Positions 7,984-17,207 are shown, numbered from the stretch's first letter. The stretch: 64,000 bases of DNA from Actinoplanes couchii (GCF_016862075.1 NZ_BOMG01000096.1:62001-126000), one strand, 5' to 3'. The notes: a model not told the origin generated them from the letters alone. A program made the numbers and translations.

Positions 7984-8622
7984 CTACCGACCGGCGGTCA
8001 CCAGGTGGGTTGCCGGGTCGTGGTCGAGGGCCGGAGTGCCGGCCACGATCACGTCGGCGCGCTCCCACGGGCGGTCCGCCTCCAGGAACGGGACCTCCTC
8101 GGCCTCCCACTCCTGCCACTGTCGTTGCGCCTCGGCCAGGTCGAAGCCGTTGCGGTCCATGTCGCGGCGCAATCCGCGTTCCTCGGCCTGGGCGTAGTCG
8201 GACTGGATCCAGATCGACACGTCCAGGAAGGGCACGAGTTCACGGCGGGACGCCCCGACCCCCTCGATGATCACGGTGCGGGTGGACGCGGGCACCTCGA
8301 GGTGGCCGGTGCGGCCGCGCGGCGCCCAGCCCGGTGGCTGAAAACGCACATCACGGCCTTGGCGGTACGGGGTGAGGATGCCGTCGATCATCGGCTCGGC
8401 CCACCCGAACCGCGAGTGCCACCACGCCACGTCGTCGGTGTGCACCACGGTCGCGTCACCGAGGGCGGCGCGCAGTCGTTCGGCGAACGTCGACTTGCCG
8501 GCGGCGCCCCGGCCGTCGACGGCCACGATCCGGGCCGGTGGGCTCATCAGCGACTGCACGAACACGTCGAAGCGCTCGGCCTGCCAGGGGCCGGCGGCGG
8601 GTTCTCCAGGTCCAGGTCTCAT
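7984..8622 (-). CDS. P-loop kinase, uridine-kinase-like
   Basis: A 212-residue P-loop NTPase. Walker A is VDGRGAAGKST (about residues 35-45), followed by VVHTDDVAWWHSRF, a substrate-site Asp pair typical of uridine/pantothenate-type kinases, and a lid-like region FQPPGWAPRGRTGH; the likely Walker B is RTVIIEGVGA. It probably phosphorylates a nucleoside or small alcohol; the substrate cannot be read. ATG at 8622 is chosen over upstream in-frame starts because those overlap the response-regulator end. Confidence 0.72.
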   Translation of the reverse strand: MRPGPGEPAAGPWQAERFDVFVQSLMSPPARIVAVDGRGAAGKSTFAERLRAALGDATVVHTDDVAWWHSRFGWAEPMIDGILTPYRQGRDVRFQPPGWAPRGRTGHLEVPASTRTVIIEGVGASRRELVPFLDVSIWIQSDYAQAEERGLRRDMDRNGFDLAEAQRQWQEWEAEEVPFLEADRPWERADVIVAGTPALDHDPATHLVTAGR

Positions 8623-8645
8623 ACCCCGGTCTACTACCCAGCAGG

Positions 8646-9317
8646 TCAGGATCCGATCCAGCGGTAGCGGCGTTCCGGGCGGCCGTGCACCGCGTACCGC
8701 AGCGTCACGGCGGCGCGGGCGGTGGCGTGCAGGTGTTCCAGGTAGCGGCGGGCACTCACCCGGGAGATGCCGACCACGTCGGCGCATTCCGCGGCGGACA
8801 GCGTGTCGGCGGCGGTCGAGAGCGCGTTGCGGACCAGCTGGGCGGTCTCGGTGCTCAGCCCTTTCGGCAGGGTGGCCGAGGCCCGCGGCGCGTAGGTCAG
8901 GGCGCGGTCGATGTCGGCCTGGTCGTTGTGGTCGGCGTACATGCCGGTGCGCTGGGTGGCGTACTGCTCCAGCCGGGTCCGCAGGTCGTCGAACCCGAAC
9001 GGTTTCAGCAGGTAGTTGACCACCCCGCTGCGGACCGCGCCGCGGACCGCGTCGGCCTCCTTGGCCGCCGAGATGACCAGCACGTCGCTGTCCTGGCCGT
9101 CGGCGCGCAGCCGGGCGAGCACGTCGAGGCCGAACATGTCGGGCAGGTACAGGTCGAGCAGCACCAGGTCGGGCTGTTCGGAGCGGACCAGGTCCAGGGC
9201 GGCGGCGCCGGTGTGGGCCACCCCGACGACGCCGAAGCCGGGGATCCGGTCGACGAAGCTGCGGTGGATCCGGGCGACACGGAAGTCGTCGTCGACGACC
9301 AGGACACCGATCATCAT
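8646..9317 (-). CDS. CitB/DpiA-type response regulator
   Basis: A 223-residue response regulator. Receiver domain: acidic D10/D11, phospho-acceptor D55 in VLLDLYLPD, and K105 in NYLLKP. The C-terminal part has the winged HTH of the citrate-type family (LSAAECADVVGISRVSARRY). It should bind upstream of transport genes when phosphorylated by the adjacent kinase. Its ATG overlaps the kinase stop (ATGA at 9314-9317), so the pair is coupled. The divergent tctCBA genes are the probable target. Confidence 0.9.
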   Translation of the reverse strand: MMIGVLVVDDDFRVARIHRSFVDRIPGFGVVGVAHTGAAALDLVRSEQPDLVLLDLYLPDMFGLDVLARLRADGQDSDVLVISAAKEADAVRGAVRSGVVNYLLKPFGFDDLRTRLEQYATQRTGMYADHNDQADIDRALTYAPRASATLPKGLSTETAQLVRNALSTAADTLSAAECADVVGISRVSARRYLEHLHATARAAVTLRYAVHGRPERRYRWIGS

Positions 9318-10891
9318 GGTCTCCCCAGGGACAGGCGGGCGGTGAACATCGACCCGGCGACGGCGACCTCGCCGCCGTGCCGGGTACAGACGAGCCGGGT
9401 CAGGGCCAGGCCGATGCCGCGTTCGCCCTGCTCGGCGGCTTTGGTGGTGAAGCCGTGGGAGAACACCTCGTGGGCCAGTGAGGGGGCCACGCCGGGGCCG
9501 GAGTCGCGGACCATGATCTCCACGGTCGACCGGTCCTGCCGCAACTCCACCTCCACCCAGGCGTCCTCGAAGCCGCAGACCGCGTCGATGGCGTTGTCGA
9601 CCAGGTTCCCCACGACCGTTGCCACGTCGGCGGCGTCGCCCGGGTCGAGGCGGTCCAGCGACGTGCGTTCGGAGATCCTCAGGCGCACCCGGCGTTCGGC
9701 GGCCTGCGCCGACTTGGCCATCAGCAGCGCCGCGACCGCGGTGTCGTGGACCCGGCTGGTCAGCGTCAGGTCCAGCGACGAACGGTGGCTGGCCAGGGCG
9801 TCCACGTACTGGACCACCTCGTCGTGCTCGCCGATCTGGATCAGCCCGGAGATGGTGTGCAGCTGGTTGGCGAATTCGTGGGCCTGCGCCCGCAACAGTT
9901 CGGTGGTGCTGCGGAACGAGCCCATCTCGCGTTCCAGCTGGGCCAGCTCGGTGCGGTCGCGCAGCGTGGTGACCGAGCCGAGCCCGGTGAGGCTCATCCG
10001 GTTCATCACCAGCACCCGCCCGGCCCGGACGACGACCTGATCCTTGTCGGCCGAGGAGAGGCCGGTGAGAACGTCGGCCAGCCGCCCGTCCACACCGAGG
10101 TCGCCCAGGGACCTGCCGACGCAGTCCTCCGGCAGGTCCAGCAGGGCCCGGCCGGGGGTGTTGACCAGGGTGATCCGGTGGTGCGGGTCGAGCGCGATGA
10201 CCCCTTCGGCGATCCCGTACAGCATGGCCTCGCGGTGTTCGGCCAGGCCGGCGATCTCGCGCGGTTCCAGGCCCAGGGTCTGCCGCTTGATCCGGCGGGC
10301 CAGCAGCCACGACCCGGTCAAGCCGACGAGGCTGGCCAGACCGAGATAGATCCCCAGGTTGTACGACGATTCCAGGGCCCGTTGCCAGATCGTCGGGGAC
10401 ACCTCACCGATCACCACGATGCCCAGCTGGCGGCCGAGGTTGTCGCGCTGATCGCTGAGCACCGGCACCTGGGCCACCAGTTCGAGGGCGCCGTCGACAC
10501 GTAACTCACCGGACCAGGCGCGCCCGTGGGCCACCGACGGGTCGCCGAGCGGCAGCTGTTCCCGTACCAGAGTGGGGTTTGTCGAATCGAGGACGACGCC
10601 GCGCGGATCGGTGACGGTGACCGAGGTGACGCCGGACTGGGTCTGGGTGGCCTGCACGATCGCGGGCAGCGCCGCCCCGGGCGCGGGTTGTTCGAGCTGA
10701 GCGCGGATCAGTGGATTGTCGGCGAGTTGTTCGGCGAGGGCAGCGACCCGGCGGCCCTCGACCCGGTTGAACGTGGCGGCGGACTGGGCGAGCGACAGCG
10801 CGGCCACCGCCACCAGCACGATCACGATGATCGCCAGCTGGAGGACCAGCAGCTGACCGGCGAGTGTCGGCCGTCTCAGATTCGTGACCAC
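9314..10891 (-). CDS. CitA/DcuS-type sensor histidine kinase
   Basis: A 525-residue membrane sensor. TM1 about 16-37, an extracellular PAS-like carboxylate-binding domain about 38-175, TM2 about 178-197, a cytoplasmic PAS domain (REAMLYGIAEGVIALDP...), then the phospho-acceptor His338 in RAQAHEFANQLHT. The ATPase has N box NLVDNAIDA, G1 DSGPGV and G2 GERGIGLAL. Family members sense citrate or C4-dicarboxylates outside the cell. GTG at 10891 has GGAGG 11 nt upstream. It is divergent from tctC across 100 bp. Confidence 0.9.
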   Translation of the reverse strand: MVTNLRRPTLAGQLLVLQLAIIVIVLVAVAALSLAQSAATFNRVEGRRVAALAEQLADNPLIRAQLEQPAPGAALPAIVQATQTQSGVTSVTVTDPRGVVLDSTNPTLVREQLPLGDPSVAHGRAWSGELRVDGALELVAQVPVLSDQRDNLGRQLGIVVIGEVSPTIWQRALESSYNLGIYLGLASLVGLTGSWLLARRIKRQTLGLEPREIAGLAEHREAMLYGIAEGVIALDPHHRITLVNTPGRALLDLPEDCVGRSLGDLGVDGRLADVLTGLSSADKDQVVVRAGRVLVMNRMSLTGLGSVTTLRDRTELAQLEREMGSFRSTTELLRAQAHEFANQLHTISGLIQIGEHDEVVQYVDALASHRSSLDLTLTSRVHDTAVAALLMAKSAQAAERRVRLRISERTSLDRLDPGDAADVATVVGNLVDNAIDAVCGFEDAWVEVELRQDRSTVEIMVRDSGPGVAPSLAHEVFSHGFTTKAAEQGERGIGLALTRLVCTRHGGEVAVAGSMFTARLSLGRP

Positions 10892-10991
10892 AAATTACTC
10901 AACCTCCGCTGATTACAGAACGCAGACACCCCCGTCGCCGGAGGGCCACCATCATCGCGCCGGACAGCCCCGAAACGAAAGAGAAACAACC

Positions 10992-11981
10992 ATGAAAACA
11001 TCGACCAAGGCGATCTTGGCGGCACTGATGACGGTGAGCCTCTCGGCCTGCGGCGCGACGGCGGGCGGTGGCGAGGAGAACAAGGGCGGTCCGGTCGCTG
11101 ATCTGCGGCTGATGGTGCCGAACACGCCGGGCGGCGGGTACGACACGACGGCCCGCACGATCGCCAAGGTGATGGAGGACAACAAGATCGCATCCGGGGT
11201 CGAGGTGTTCAACCTGTCCGGGGCCGGTGGTGTGGTCGGGCTGCAGCGCACCGTCAACGAGAAGGGCAACGGCAAGCTGGCCATGCAGATGGGCCTCGGT
11301 GTGGTCGGGGCGTCCTACACGCAGAAGTCGCCGGCGAAACTGACCCAGACCACCCCGCTCGCGAAGGTGATCGAGGAGCCCGGCGCCATCGTCGTACCGA
11401 AAGAGTCGCCCTATCAGACCATCAACGACCTGGTCACGGCATGGAAGGCCGACCCCGGCAAGATCGCCGTAGGCGGCGGATCCTCCCCCGGCGGGCCGGA
11501 CCACCTGCTGCCGATGCGCCTGGCCAAGACCGTCGGGATCGACCCCACCAAGGTCAATTTCGTGTCGTACGACGGGGGCGGCGAACTGTTGCCCGCCGTG
11601 CTCGGCGGCAAGATCGCGTTCGGCGCGAGTGGGGTCGGGGAGTTCCTGGACCAGGTCGAGGCCGGTCAGGTGCGGGTGCTCGCGGTGACCAGCGCGCAGC
11701 GTCTGGACGCGGCGAAGGACGTGCCGACGCTGAAGGAGTCCGGCATCGACATGGAGTTCACCAACTGGCGGGGCATCGTCGCGCCGCCGGAGATCTCCGC
11801 CGCGGACAAGCAGCAGTGGATCGACGTGCTGACCGCCATGCACGGCACCGAGGCGTGGAAGGCCGAGGTCGTCAAGCACGGCTGGACCGACGCGTTCGTC
11901 ACCGGCGACCAGTTCGCCACGTTCCTGACCGAGCAGGACAAGGCCGTCGCCGACGTGCTCACCGACCTGGGTCTGGCATGA
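10992..11981 (+). CDS. tctC: Tripartite tricarboxylate transporter solute-binding lipoprotein TctC
   Basis: A 329-residue extracytoplasmic binding protein for citrate-like tricarboxylates. The signal peptide ends in the lipobox LSAC with Cys20 as the lipid anchor. Family signatures include LMVPNTPGGGYDTTAR, VFNLSGAGGVVGLQ, GGGSSPGGPDHLL and VNFVSYDGGGE. It is first in tctC-tctB-tctA. The ATG at 10992 follows GAAAGAGAAACAACC. It is divergent from the citA/citB-type kinase and regulator, which should induce it when the substrate is present. Confidence 0.92.
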   Translation: MKTSTKAILAALMTVSLSACGATAGGGEENKGGPVADLRLMVPNTPGGGYDTTARTIAKVMEDNKIASGVEVFNLSGAGGVVGLQRTVNEKGNGKLAMQMGLGVVGASYTQKSPAKLTQTTPLAKVIEEPGAIVVPKESPYQTINDLVTAWKADPGKIAVGGGSSPGGPDHLLPMRLAKTVGIDPTKVNFVSYDGGGELLPAVLGGKIAFGASGVGEFLDQVEAGQVRVLAVTSAQRLDAAKDVPTLKESGIDMEFTNWRGIVAPPEISAADKQQWIDVLTAMHGTEAWKAEVVKHGWTDAFVTGDQFATFLTEQDKAVADVLTDLGLA

Positions 11982-12475
11982 GGACTGGCGTGACCAGGGA
12001 CCGGGCCCAATACGGGTTCTGCGTCTTCCTGGCTGCGGTCGGGGTGCTCGTCCTGGTCGACGCCACCACGATCGGGCACGCCTCCAGCAGCAACGACCCG
12101 ATCGGCCCCCGGCCGGTGCCGATCCTGATCGGGGCGCTGCTGCTGGTGGTGGCGGTCCTCTACGCGATCGACGTGGCCCGCGGCGGCGTCGGCACCGAGG
12201 AGGACGGCGAGGACGTCGACCTGAAGTCGGGCATCGACTGGCGTACCGTGCTGCTGCTGATCGCCGCGTTCGGCCTGAACGCGGTGCTGATCGAACCACT
12301 CGGCTGGGTGATCAGCGGGTCGCTGCTGTTCTGGGGTTCGGCGTACGCGCTGGGCTCGAGAAATCATCTCCTCACCCCGGTGATCGCGGTGTCCCTGGCC
12401 CTGATCACCTTCTACGGCTTCGCCATCGGTCTCGGCGTCAACCTGCCGGCCGGCATCCTGCAGGGGATCCTGTGA
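11978..12475 (+). CDS. tctB: Tripartite tricarboxylate transporter small membrane subunit TctB
   Basis: A 165-residue membrane protein with about four helices (residues 13-28, 49-65, 88-120, 130-155) and a charged loop EEDGEDVDLKSG. It helps assemble the carrier with TctA. Its ATG overlaps the tctC stop by 4 nt (ATGA, 11978-11981), and its own stop overlaps the tctA start, so all three are translationally coupled. The start is set by this overlap; a longer in-frame reading lies inside tctC. Confidence 0.88.
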   Translation: MRTGVTRDRAQYGFCVFLAAVGVLVLVDATTIGHASSSNDPIGPRPVPILIGALLLVVAVLYAIDVARGGVGTEEDGEDVDLKSGIDWRTVLLLIAAFGLNAVLIEPLGWVISGSLLFWGSAYALGSRNHLLTPVIAVSLALITFYGFAIGLGVNLPAGILQGIL

Positions 12476-13995
12476 TGGGCGAACTCGGCAACCTGCTCGA
12501 CGGCTTCGCCAACGTGGTGTCGCCGCAGAACCTGCTGATCGCGCTGATCGGCGTCACCATCGGCACCGCGGTCGGGGTGCTGCCCGGCATCGGCCCGGCG
12601 ATGACCGTCGCGCTGCTGCTGCCGCTCACCTACGGCATGGAGCCGACGCAGGCGTTCATCATGTTCGCCGGCATCTTCTACGGCGGCATGTACGGCGGAT
12701 CCACCACGTCGATCCTGCTCAACACACCCGGCGAGTCGTCGTCGGTGGTCACCGCCATCGAGGGCAACAAGATGGCCAAGGCCGGCCGGGCCGCGCAGGC
12801 CCTGGCGACCGCGGCGATCGGCTCGTTCGTGGCCGGCCTGATCGGCACCCTGCTGCTGGTGTTCGTGACCCCGCCGATGGTGTCGTTCGCGATCAGCCTG
12901 GGCGCCCCCGACTACCTGGCGATCATGCTGCTCGGGTTCATCGCGGTCAGCGCGGTGCTCGGCGCGTCCCGGATCCGCGGGTTCGCGTCCCTGCTGATCG
13001 GCTTGGCCGTCGGCCTGGTCGGCATCGACCGGGTGACCGGCCAGCAGCGGCTCACCTTCGACCTGCCGCAGTTGGCCGACGGCATCGACGTGATCGTGGT
13101 CGCGGTCGGTATCTTCGCCGTCGGCGAGACCCTGTGGGTGGCCGCGCACCTGCGCCGACGCCCGGCCGAGGTGATCCCGGTCGGTCAGCCGTGGCTGGGC
13201 CGCGACGACTGGCGGCGCTCCTGGAAACCGTGGCTGCGCGGCACCGGACTCGGCTTCCCGTTCGGCGTGATGCCGGCCGGCGGCGCCGAAATTCCGACCT
13301 ACCTGTCGTACGCCCTCGAAAAGCGGCTCAGCAAGCATCCGGAGGAGTTCGGCAAGGGCGCCATCGAGGGTGTCGCCGGGCCGGAGGCCGCCAACAACGC
13401 GTCCGCCGCCGGAACCCTGGTGCCGATGCTGGCGCTCGGGCTGCCGACCAACGCCACCGCCGCGGTCATGCTCGCCGCGTTCCAGGGCTACGGCATCCAG
13501 CCCGGCCCGCTGCTGCTGCAACGCGAGTCGGCGCTGGTGTGGACCCTGATCGCCAGCCTGTTCATCGGCAACCTGCTGCTGCTGGTGCTGAACCTGCCGC
13601 TCGCCCCGGTGTGGGCGCGGCTGCTGCGGGTGCCGCGCCCGTACCTCTACTCCGGGATCGTGTTCTTCGCCGCGATGGGCGCGTACGCCGTCAACGCCCA
13701 GCCGTTCGACCTGCTCCTGCTGCTCATCCTCGGGCTGATCGGCTTCGGGATGCGGCGCTTCGGGCTGCCGGTGCTGCCACTGATCGTCGGGGTGATCCTC
13801 GGGCCGATGGCCGAACGGCAGGGCCGGATGGCGCTGCAACTGTCCGGCGGTGACCTGTCCGGGCTGCTCGGCGGGCCGATGTCGTACATCGTCTACGGCG
13901 TCATCCTGGTGATCCTGTGCTGGCCGCTGCTCAGACGGCGGGCCAGACCCGCACCGGCACCCGCGGAAACGCCACAGTCAGAAAATGCTCGGTGA
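12475..13995 (+). CDS. tctA: Tripartite tricarboxylate transporter large permease TctA
   Basis: About 506 residues with roughly ten or more membrane helices. It carries the two TctA signatures GVLPGIGPAMTVALLLPLTY and GGMYGGSTTSILLNTPGE near the N-terminus and a related second half (GVMPAGGAEIPTYLSYALEK...GVAGPEAANNASAAG). This subunit forms the ion-driven path for citrate-like substrates. Start is either GTG 12472 or the adjacent ATG 12475; both overlap the tctB stop. The last 65 bp overlap the end of the opposing acetyltransferase gene, giving an Arg/Pro-rich tail. Confidence 0.92.
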   Translation: MGELGNLLDGFANVVSPQNLLIALIGVTIGTAVGVLPGIGPAMTVALLLPLTYGMEPTQAFIMFAGIFYGGMYGGSTTSILLNTPGESSSVVTAIEGNKMAKAGRAAQALATAAIGSFVAGLIGTLLLVFVTPPMVSFAISLGAPDYLAIMLLGFIAVSAVLGASRIRGFASLLIGLAVGLVGIDRVTGQQRLTFDLPQLADGIDVIVVAVGIFAVGETLWVAAHLRRRPAEVIPVGQPWLGRDDWRRSWKPWLRGTGLGFPFGVMPAGGAEIPTYLSYALEKRLSKHPEEFGKGAIEGVAGPEAANNASAAGTLVPMLALGLPTNATAAVMLAAFQGYGIQPGPLLLQRESALVWTLIASLFIGNLLLLVLNLPLAPVWARLLRVPRPYLYSGIVFFAAMGAYAVNAQPFDLLLLLILGLIGFGMRRFGLPVLPLIVGVILGPMAERQGRMALQLSGGDLSGLLGGPMSYIVYGVILVILCWPLLRRRARPAPAPAETPQSENAR

Positions 13996-15148
13996 TCCGG
14001 TCGCCGGGCAGCGCGTCCGGCCACTCGGCGAGGATCTCCGGCAGCGTCCGGTGACCGAGCGCCAGCCGTAACAGCGCACCCGGCGGGAACTCGGCGTCCT
14101 GTTCGCCGGCCCGGCCACGTTCGGTGGTGATGTCGGTGAGCAGGCCGTCGGTGAAGTGCAGGCGGGCGGCCCGGCCGTACGCGCCGATCGTCATCGTGGA
14201 CCTCGGCCAGCGCAGACCCGCCGCCTGCCAGCGGGCCTGGAGCAGCGGTTTCAGGTGGGCGATCAGGGCGGCGGGATCGCCGGTGCGGACGAACCAGCCG
14301 CGGGTACGGGTGGGGACGCCGGCCGGTCCGAGGACGCTCAACGGGTGTTCCGGGCCGAGCAGCAGCCGTAGTTCGGTCTGGGTCGGGTCGATGCCCTGCC
14401 GCAGGTAGGACCAGACGCCGTCGTCCGGGCGCAGGGTCGCCGCGACCACGGCCCGCGTCACCGGGGTGTGGACCAGGTAGCCGCCGTCCTCGTGGACGGC
14501 GATGACCCGGCGGACGATGTCGGCGGGGTGGCGGCCGGCGATCTCGTAACGCCAGAATTGCTCGTCGCGGGGGCAGCTCAGGACCTCGGTGTCCGCCACG
14601 GCCCGGTCCACGGCGGCGAGTTCCGCCGCGTCGTCGACGGTGGCCAGGCGGATCGTTTCGCTCTTACCTTGGCGTATTGTTTCGCTCTCACCGGCGGCGG
14701 GCAGCGCGGTCACCGGGATGCTCGGGGCGCCGTCGTTGGCCAGGGCGTAGTCGTAGCCGAACCGGCGGTAGAAATACGGGATGCCCTCGATCGTCTGCAA
14801 CAGGACGTTCTCGGCGTCGAGGGTGCGGTGCACGGTGTCGAAGAGCAGCTCGGTCAACTGGTGGCCGCGGTGTTGTGGGTCGACACCGACCAACTCGATC
14901 ACGGCCACCGGCAGGCGGACCCCGGCCAGACTCCACTCCTGGCGCAGCACGACGAGACTCGCGACCACCCGGCTGTTGTGCTCGACGACCACGAACATCT
15001 CCGGGTCGCGTCTCATCAGGGCCTCGACCCAGTGCCGGATGCCCGGATGTGGCTCGCCACCGGTCCGGTCCTGTAGTTGCACCGCGGCCTGCAACTCGGC
15101 GATCGCGGTGACGTCGGCGGCACGCCCGGGACGAACGTGGTAATCCAT
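13931..15148 (-). CDS. Eis-like GNAT acetyltransferase
   Basis: A 405-residue protein with the Eis layout. N-terminal GNAT domain with acetyl-CoA motif VGVDPQHRGHQLTELL (about 87-102), a second degenerate GNAT-like middle domain, and a C-terminal SCP2-like domain (ARLHFTDGLLTDITT). Eis proteins acetylate amines such as aminoglycosides and act as hexamers with the C-terminal carboxylate in the active site; specificity here is unknown. ATG at 15148 follows TGGAGGTAAAGC. A short imperfect tandem repeat (GESETIRQ/GKSETIRL) sits near residues 155-170. Confidence 0.82.
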   Translation of the reverse strand: MDYHVRPGRAADVTAIAELQAAVQLQDRTGGEPHPGIRHWVEALMRRDPEMFVVVEHNSRVVASLVVLRQEWSLAGVRLPVAVIELVGVDPQHRGHQLTELLFDTVHRTLDAENVLLQTIEGIPYFYRRFGYDYALANDGAPSIPVTALPAAGESETIRQGKSETIRLATVDDAAELAAVDRAVADTEVLSCPRDEQFWRYEIAGRHPADIVRRVIAVHEDGGYLVHTPVTRAVVAATLRPDDGVWSYLRQGIDPTQTELRLLLGPEHPLSVLGPAGVPTRTRGWFVRTGDPAALIAHLKPLLQARWQAAGLRWPRSTMTIGAYGRAARLHFTDGLLTDITTERGRAGEQDAEFPPGALLRLALGHRTLPEILAEWPDALPGDRITEHFLTVAFPRVPVRVWPAV

Positions 15149-15187
15149 GCTTTACCTCCACTGCGGTTCAGGTTGCAGGCTTAGAGG

Positions 15188-16183
15188 ATGACCAACGTCG
15201 ATGAGGTTTACCAGCGGTTGAGTGACACCGGGCCGGAGCGGGACGGGTGGCTGTCCAACCACGCGCCGATGGCCGCCGAGGCACTGATCCGGCACGGACA
15301 CGCCGACCAGGTGCACCGGTGGCTGGACGCCTACGCCGATCGGCTCGAACCACGGCCACGCGGGATCAGCCCGATCCGGGCCGAGGACTGGCGGTCACCG
15401 CTCGGGGATCCCCGTCGTACCGGCGACTGGCTGGTGTTCTTCGAACGGGAACTGGCGGCGGCGCCGTGGCGCGACGTGCTCGTCCAGTGGTGGCCGCGGC
15501 TGTTGCCCGGTATCGCCGCCGGGGCCACGCACGGGGTGATCCGGGTCGGTCATGCGGTGCGGTCACTGATCGCGGCGGAGACGCCGGAGCGGGTTGCCGA
15601 GTTGGGGCAGGGGCTGGCGTACTGGGCCGGGCGGTGGCAGACCCTCGCCCCACCCGGCGCCGGGCCCTATGCCGCGACCGATCCACGGGCAGCCCTGGAC
15701 GCGGTGCCACGCGTGCCCGACCAGCGGTCCGGGGCCCGGGAGCGGCTGGCGCAACTCGCCGACACCCCGGGTTGGGCTTCGGCCGCCGGTGCGATCCCCG
15801 GCTCGTCCGCCACGGAAGACGTCCCCGCCAGGCTCGCCGGAATCATCGAGGCGGCGACACTGCGGCACGGCACCTTCGGGTACGCGTCCCCGGTCATGCT
15901 GGTCCACGCGGCCACCGCCCCGAACGCCGTCGCCCGCGTGCTGCCGGTCCTACCCCGCACCCTGTGGATGCCGAGCCTGGCCGCCGCGTGGTCAGCGACG
16001 GCCGCGATCACCGCCGCCTACTCCCCCGCCGCCCCGCGCCCCCTGCCGTCGTCGGCCGGGGATCTGATGGCCGCCGCTGCCGCGAGCGGCGACGAGCACG
16101 CGATCAAGTTCGCCGACACCGCCCTGGACGTCGGCGACCACGCCCTCGCCTCGGCCCGGCATTCGGTCAACATGCTCTCGTGA
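15188..16183 (+). CDS. Questin oxidase-like (DUF4243) protein
   Basis: A 331-residue protein with the features of the questin oxidase-like family: NHAPMAAEALIRHG near the start, THGVIRVGHAVR around 112-123, and HGTFGYASPVMLVHAAT near 224-240. In fungi the family carries out Baeyer-Villiger-type ring opening of polyketides; bacterial members are mostly uncharacterised. It starts at ATG 15188 just after GAGG. Divergent from the Eis-like gene. The first of two 16-bp repeats abuts its stop codon. Confidence 0.7.
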   Translation: MTNVDEVYQRLSDTGPERDGWLSNHAPMAAEALIRHGHADQVHRWLDAYADRLEPRPRGISPIRAEDWRSPLGDPRRTGDWLVFFERELAAAPWRDVLVQWWPRLLPGIAAGATHGVIRVGHAVRSLIAAETPERVAELGQGLAYWAGRWQTLAPPGAGPYAATDPRAALDAVPRVPDQRSGARERLAQLADTPGWASAAGAIPGSSATEDVPARLAGIIEAATLRHGTFGYASPVMLVHAATAPNAVARVLPVLPRTLWMPSLAAAWSATAAITAAYSPAAPRPLPSSAGDLMAAAAASGDEHAIKFADTALDVGDHALASARHSVNMLS

Positions 16184-16228
16184 ACCTAGGTTGATACCTT
16201 CCGCTCGCGTCGACCTAGGTTGATACCT
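16184..16228. repeat. Two direct copies of a 16-bp repeat, possible operators
   Basis: ACCTAGGTTGATACCT occurs at 16184-16199 and again at 16213-16228, 29 bp start to start, between the questin-oxidase-like gene and the VOC gene. Each copy contains the palindrome ACCTAGGT. The first TTGATA and the second TAGGTT are 19 bp apart and could also serve as -35/-10. Either operators or a weak promoter for the VOC gene; function unproven. Confidence 0.5.
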
Positions 16229-16333
16229 CCCGGGAGCCGGGACTCACCGACAGCCGGCACGCCGCCCGGTATCGGGACGGCCCGGTGTTCCCAGCCGGCG
16301 ACGCCGCGGCCGACCAGGCGGTAACGTGCGGGC

Positions 16334-16705
16334 ATGGCGACGCGATGGACACTGGGCTGCGATGCCGCCGATCCACACCGGTTGGCGGCGTTCTGGGCCG
16401 GAGCGCTCGGCTATCAGCCGGAGCCCGGCTACCAGGATCCGGACGGCGCTTCGATCGTCGACCCGGACGGCGTCGGCCCGGCGATCGGCTTCCTGCGGGT
16501 GCCGGAGGGCAAAACCACCAAGAACCGGGTGCACATCGACATCCGGGCGACAGCCGCCCCCGGAGACCGCGAGCACCTGATCCGCACGACGGCGGCCAGG
16601 CTGGCCGCCGAGGGCGCAACGGTGGTCCAGGAACAGACCTACGACGGCCGGCTGGGCCACATCGTCATGCACGACCCCGAGGGCAACGAGTTCTGCGTCG
16701 CTTGA
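16334..16705 (+). CDS. VOC (glyoxalase-like) family protein
   Basis: A 123-residue single-domain protein with two beta-alpha-beta halves, starting LGCDAADPHRLAAFWAGALG and ending HIVMHDPEGNEFCVA, typical of the glyoxalase/bleomycin-resistance/dioxygenase superfamily. Metal ligands are partly recognisable (H69 in VHIDIR, E118 in GNEFC). Substrate unknown; relatives range from drug binding to epimerases. ATG at 16334, 106 bp after the tandem repeat. It stands alone. Confidence 0.8.
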   Translation: MATRWTLGCDAADPHRLAAFWAGALGYQPEPGYQDPDGASIVDPDGVGPAIGFLRVPEGKTTKNRVHIDIRATAAPGDREHLIRTTAARLAAEGATVVQEQTYDGRLGHIVMHDPEGNEFCVA

Positions 16706-16776
16706 CAACCACGGGCCTCTATATCGACGGGGGCTACTAGAAGGAAGCGCACCGGGCGGAGTTATGCTGGTTGGGC

Positions 16777-17172
16777 ATGACCGATTCTTCGCATGAAGCC
16801 GTTGTCGATGCGGCTGAGCACGTCGCCGCCTATGGTGCGGCGTTCGCCACCGGGGCCAGTGAGCTGGTGGACCGGTTCTACGAACCGGGCGCGATTCTTG
16901 TTCCGCAGCCGGGGGCGGCGCTGTCCGGGGTGGACGCCCGGCGGTCCGCGTACGACCATCTGCTCGGTTTCGGGGTTCCGATGGTCGCCTCGACCCGGCA
17001 TCTGTATGTGGCCGGCGACGTAGCCCTGTCGATCGTCGACTGGTCCATGCGCGGCACCGCCCGCCAGGGATTCCCCCTCGACATGACCGGCACGGCCGCC
17101 GACGTCCTGCGCCGTGGCACCGACGGCCGCTGGCGCTACCTGATCAACAACCCGTTCGGCACCGCGTCCTGA
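16777..17172 (+). CDS. SnoaL-like NTF2-fold protein
   Basis: A 131-residue protein with NTF2-like pattern: AYGAAFATGASELVDRFYEPGAILV, then beta strands RHLYVAGDVALSIVDWSM and WRYLINNPFG. Probably a small ligand-binding or isomerase-like domain; function unknown. ATG at 16777 is preferred to TTG two codons upstream. 35 nt separate it from the DUF4419 gene, so they may share a transcript. Confidence 0.72.
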   Translation: MTDSSHEAVVDAAEHVAAYGAAFATGASELVDRFYEPGAILVPQPGAALSGVDARRSAYDHLLGFGVPMVASTRHLYVAGDVALSIVDWSMRGTARQGFPLDMTGTAADVLRRGTDGRWRYLINNPFGTAS

Positions 17173-17207
17173 GGTGTGCGGGGACACCGCTGGCTATCGT
17201 CGTCGAT

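Noticed and set aside
7222..8667. A 481-codon plus-strand open frame
   Set aside because: Antisense to the TetR and kinase genes, which have clear motifs.
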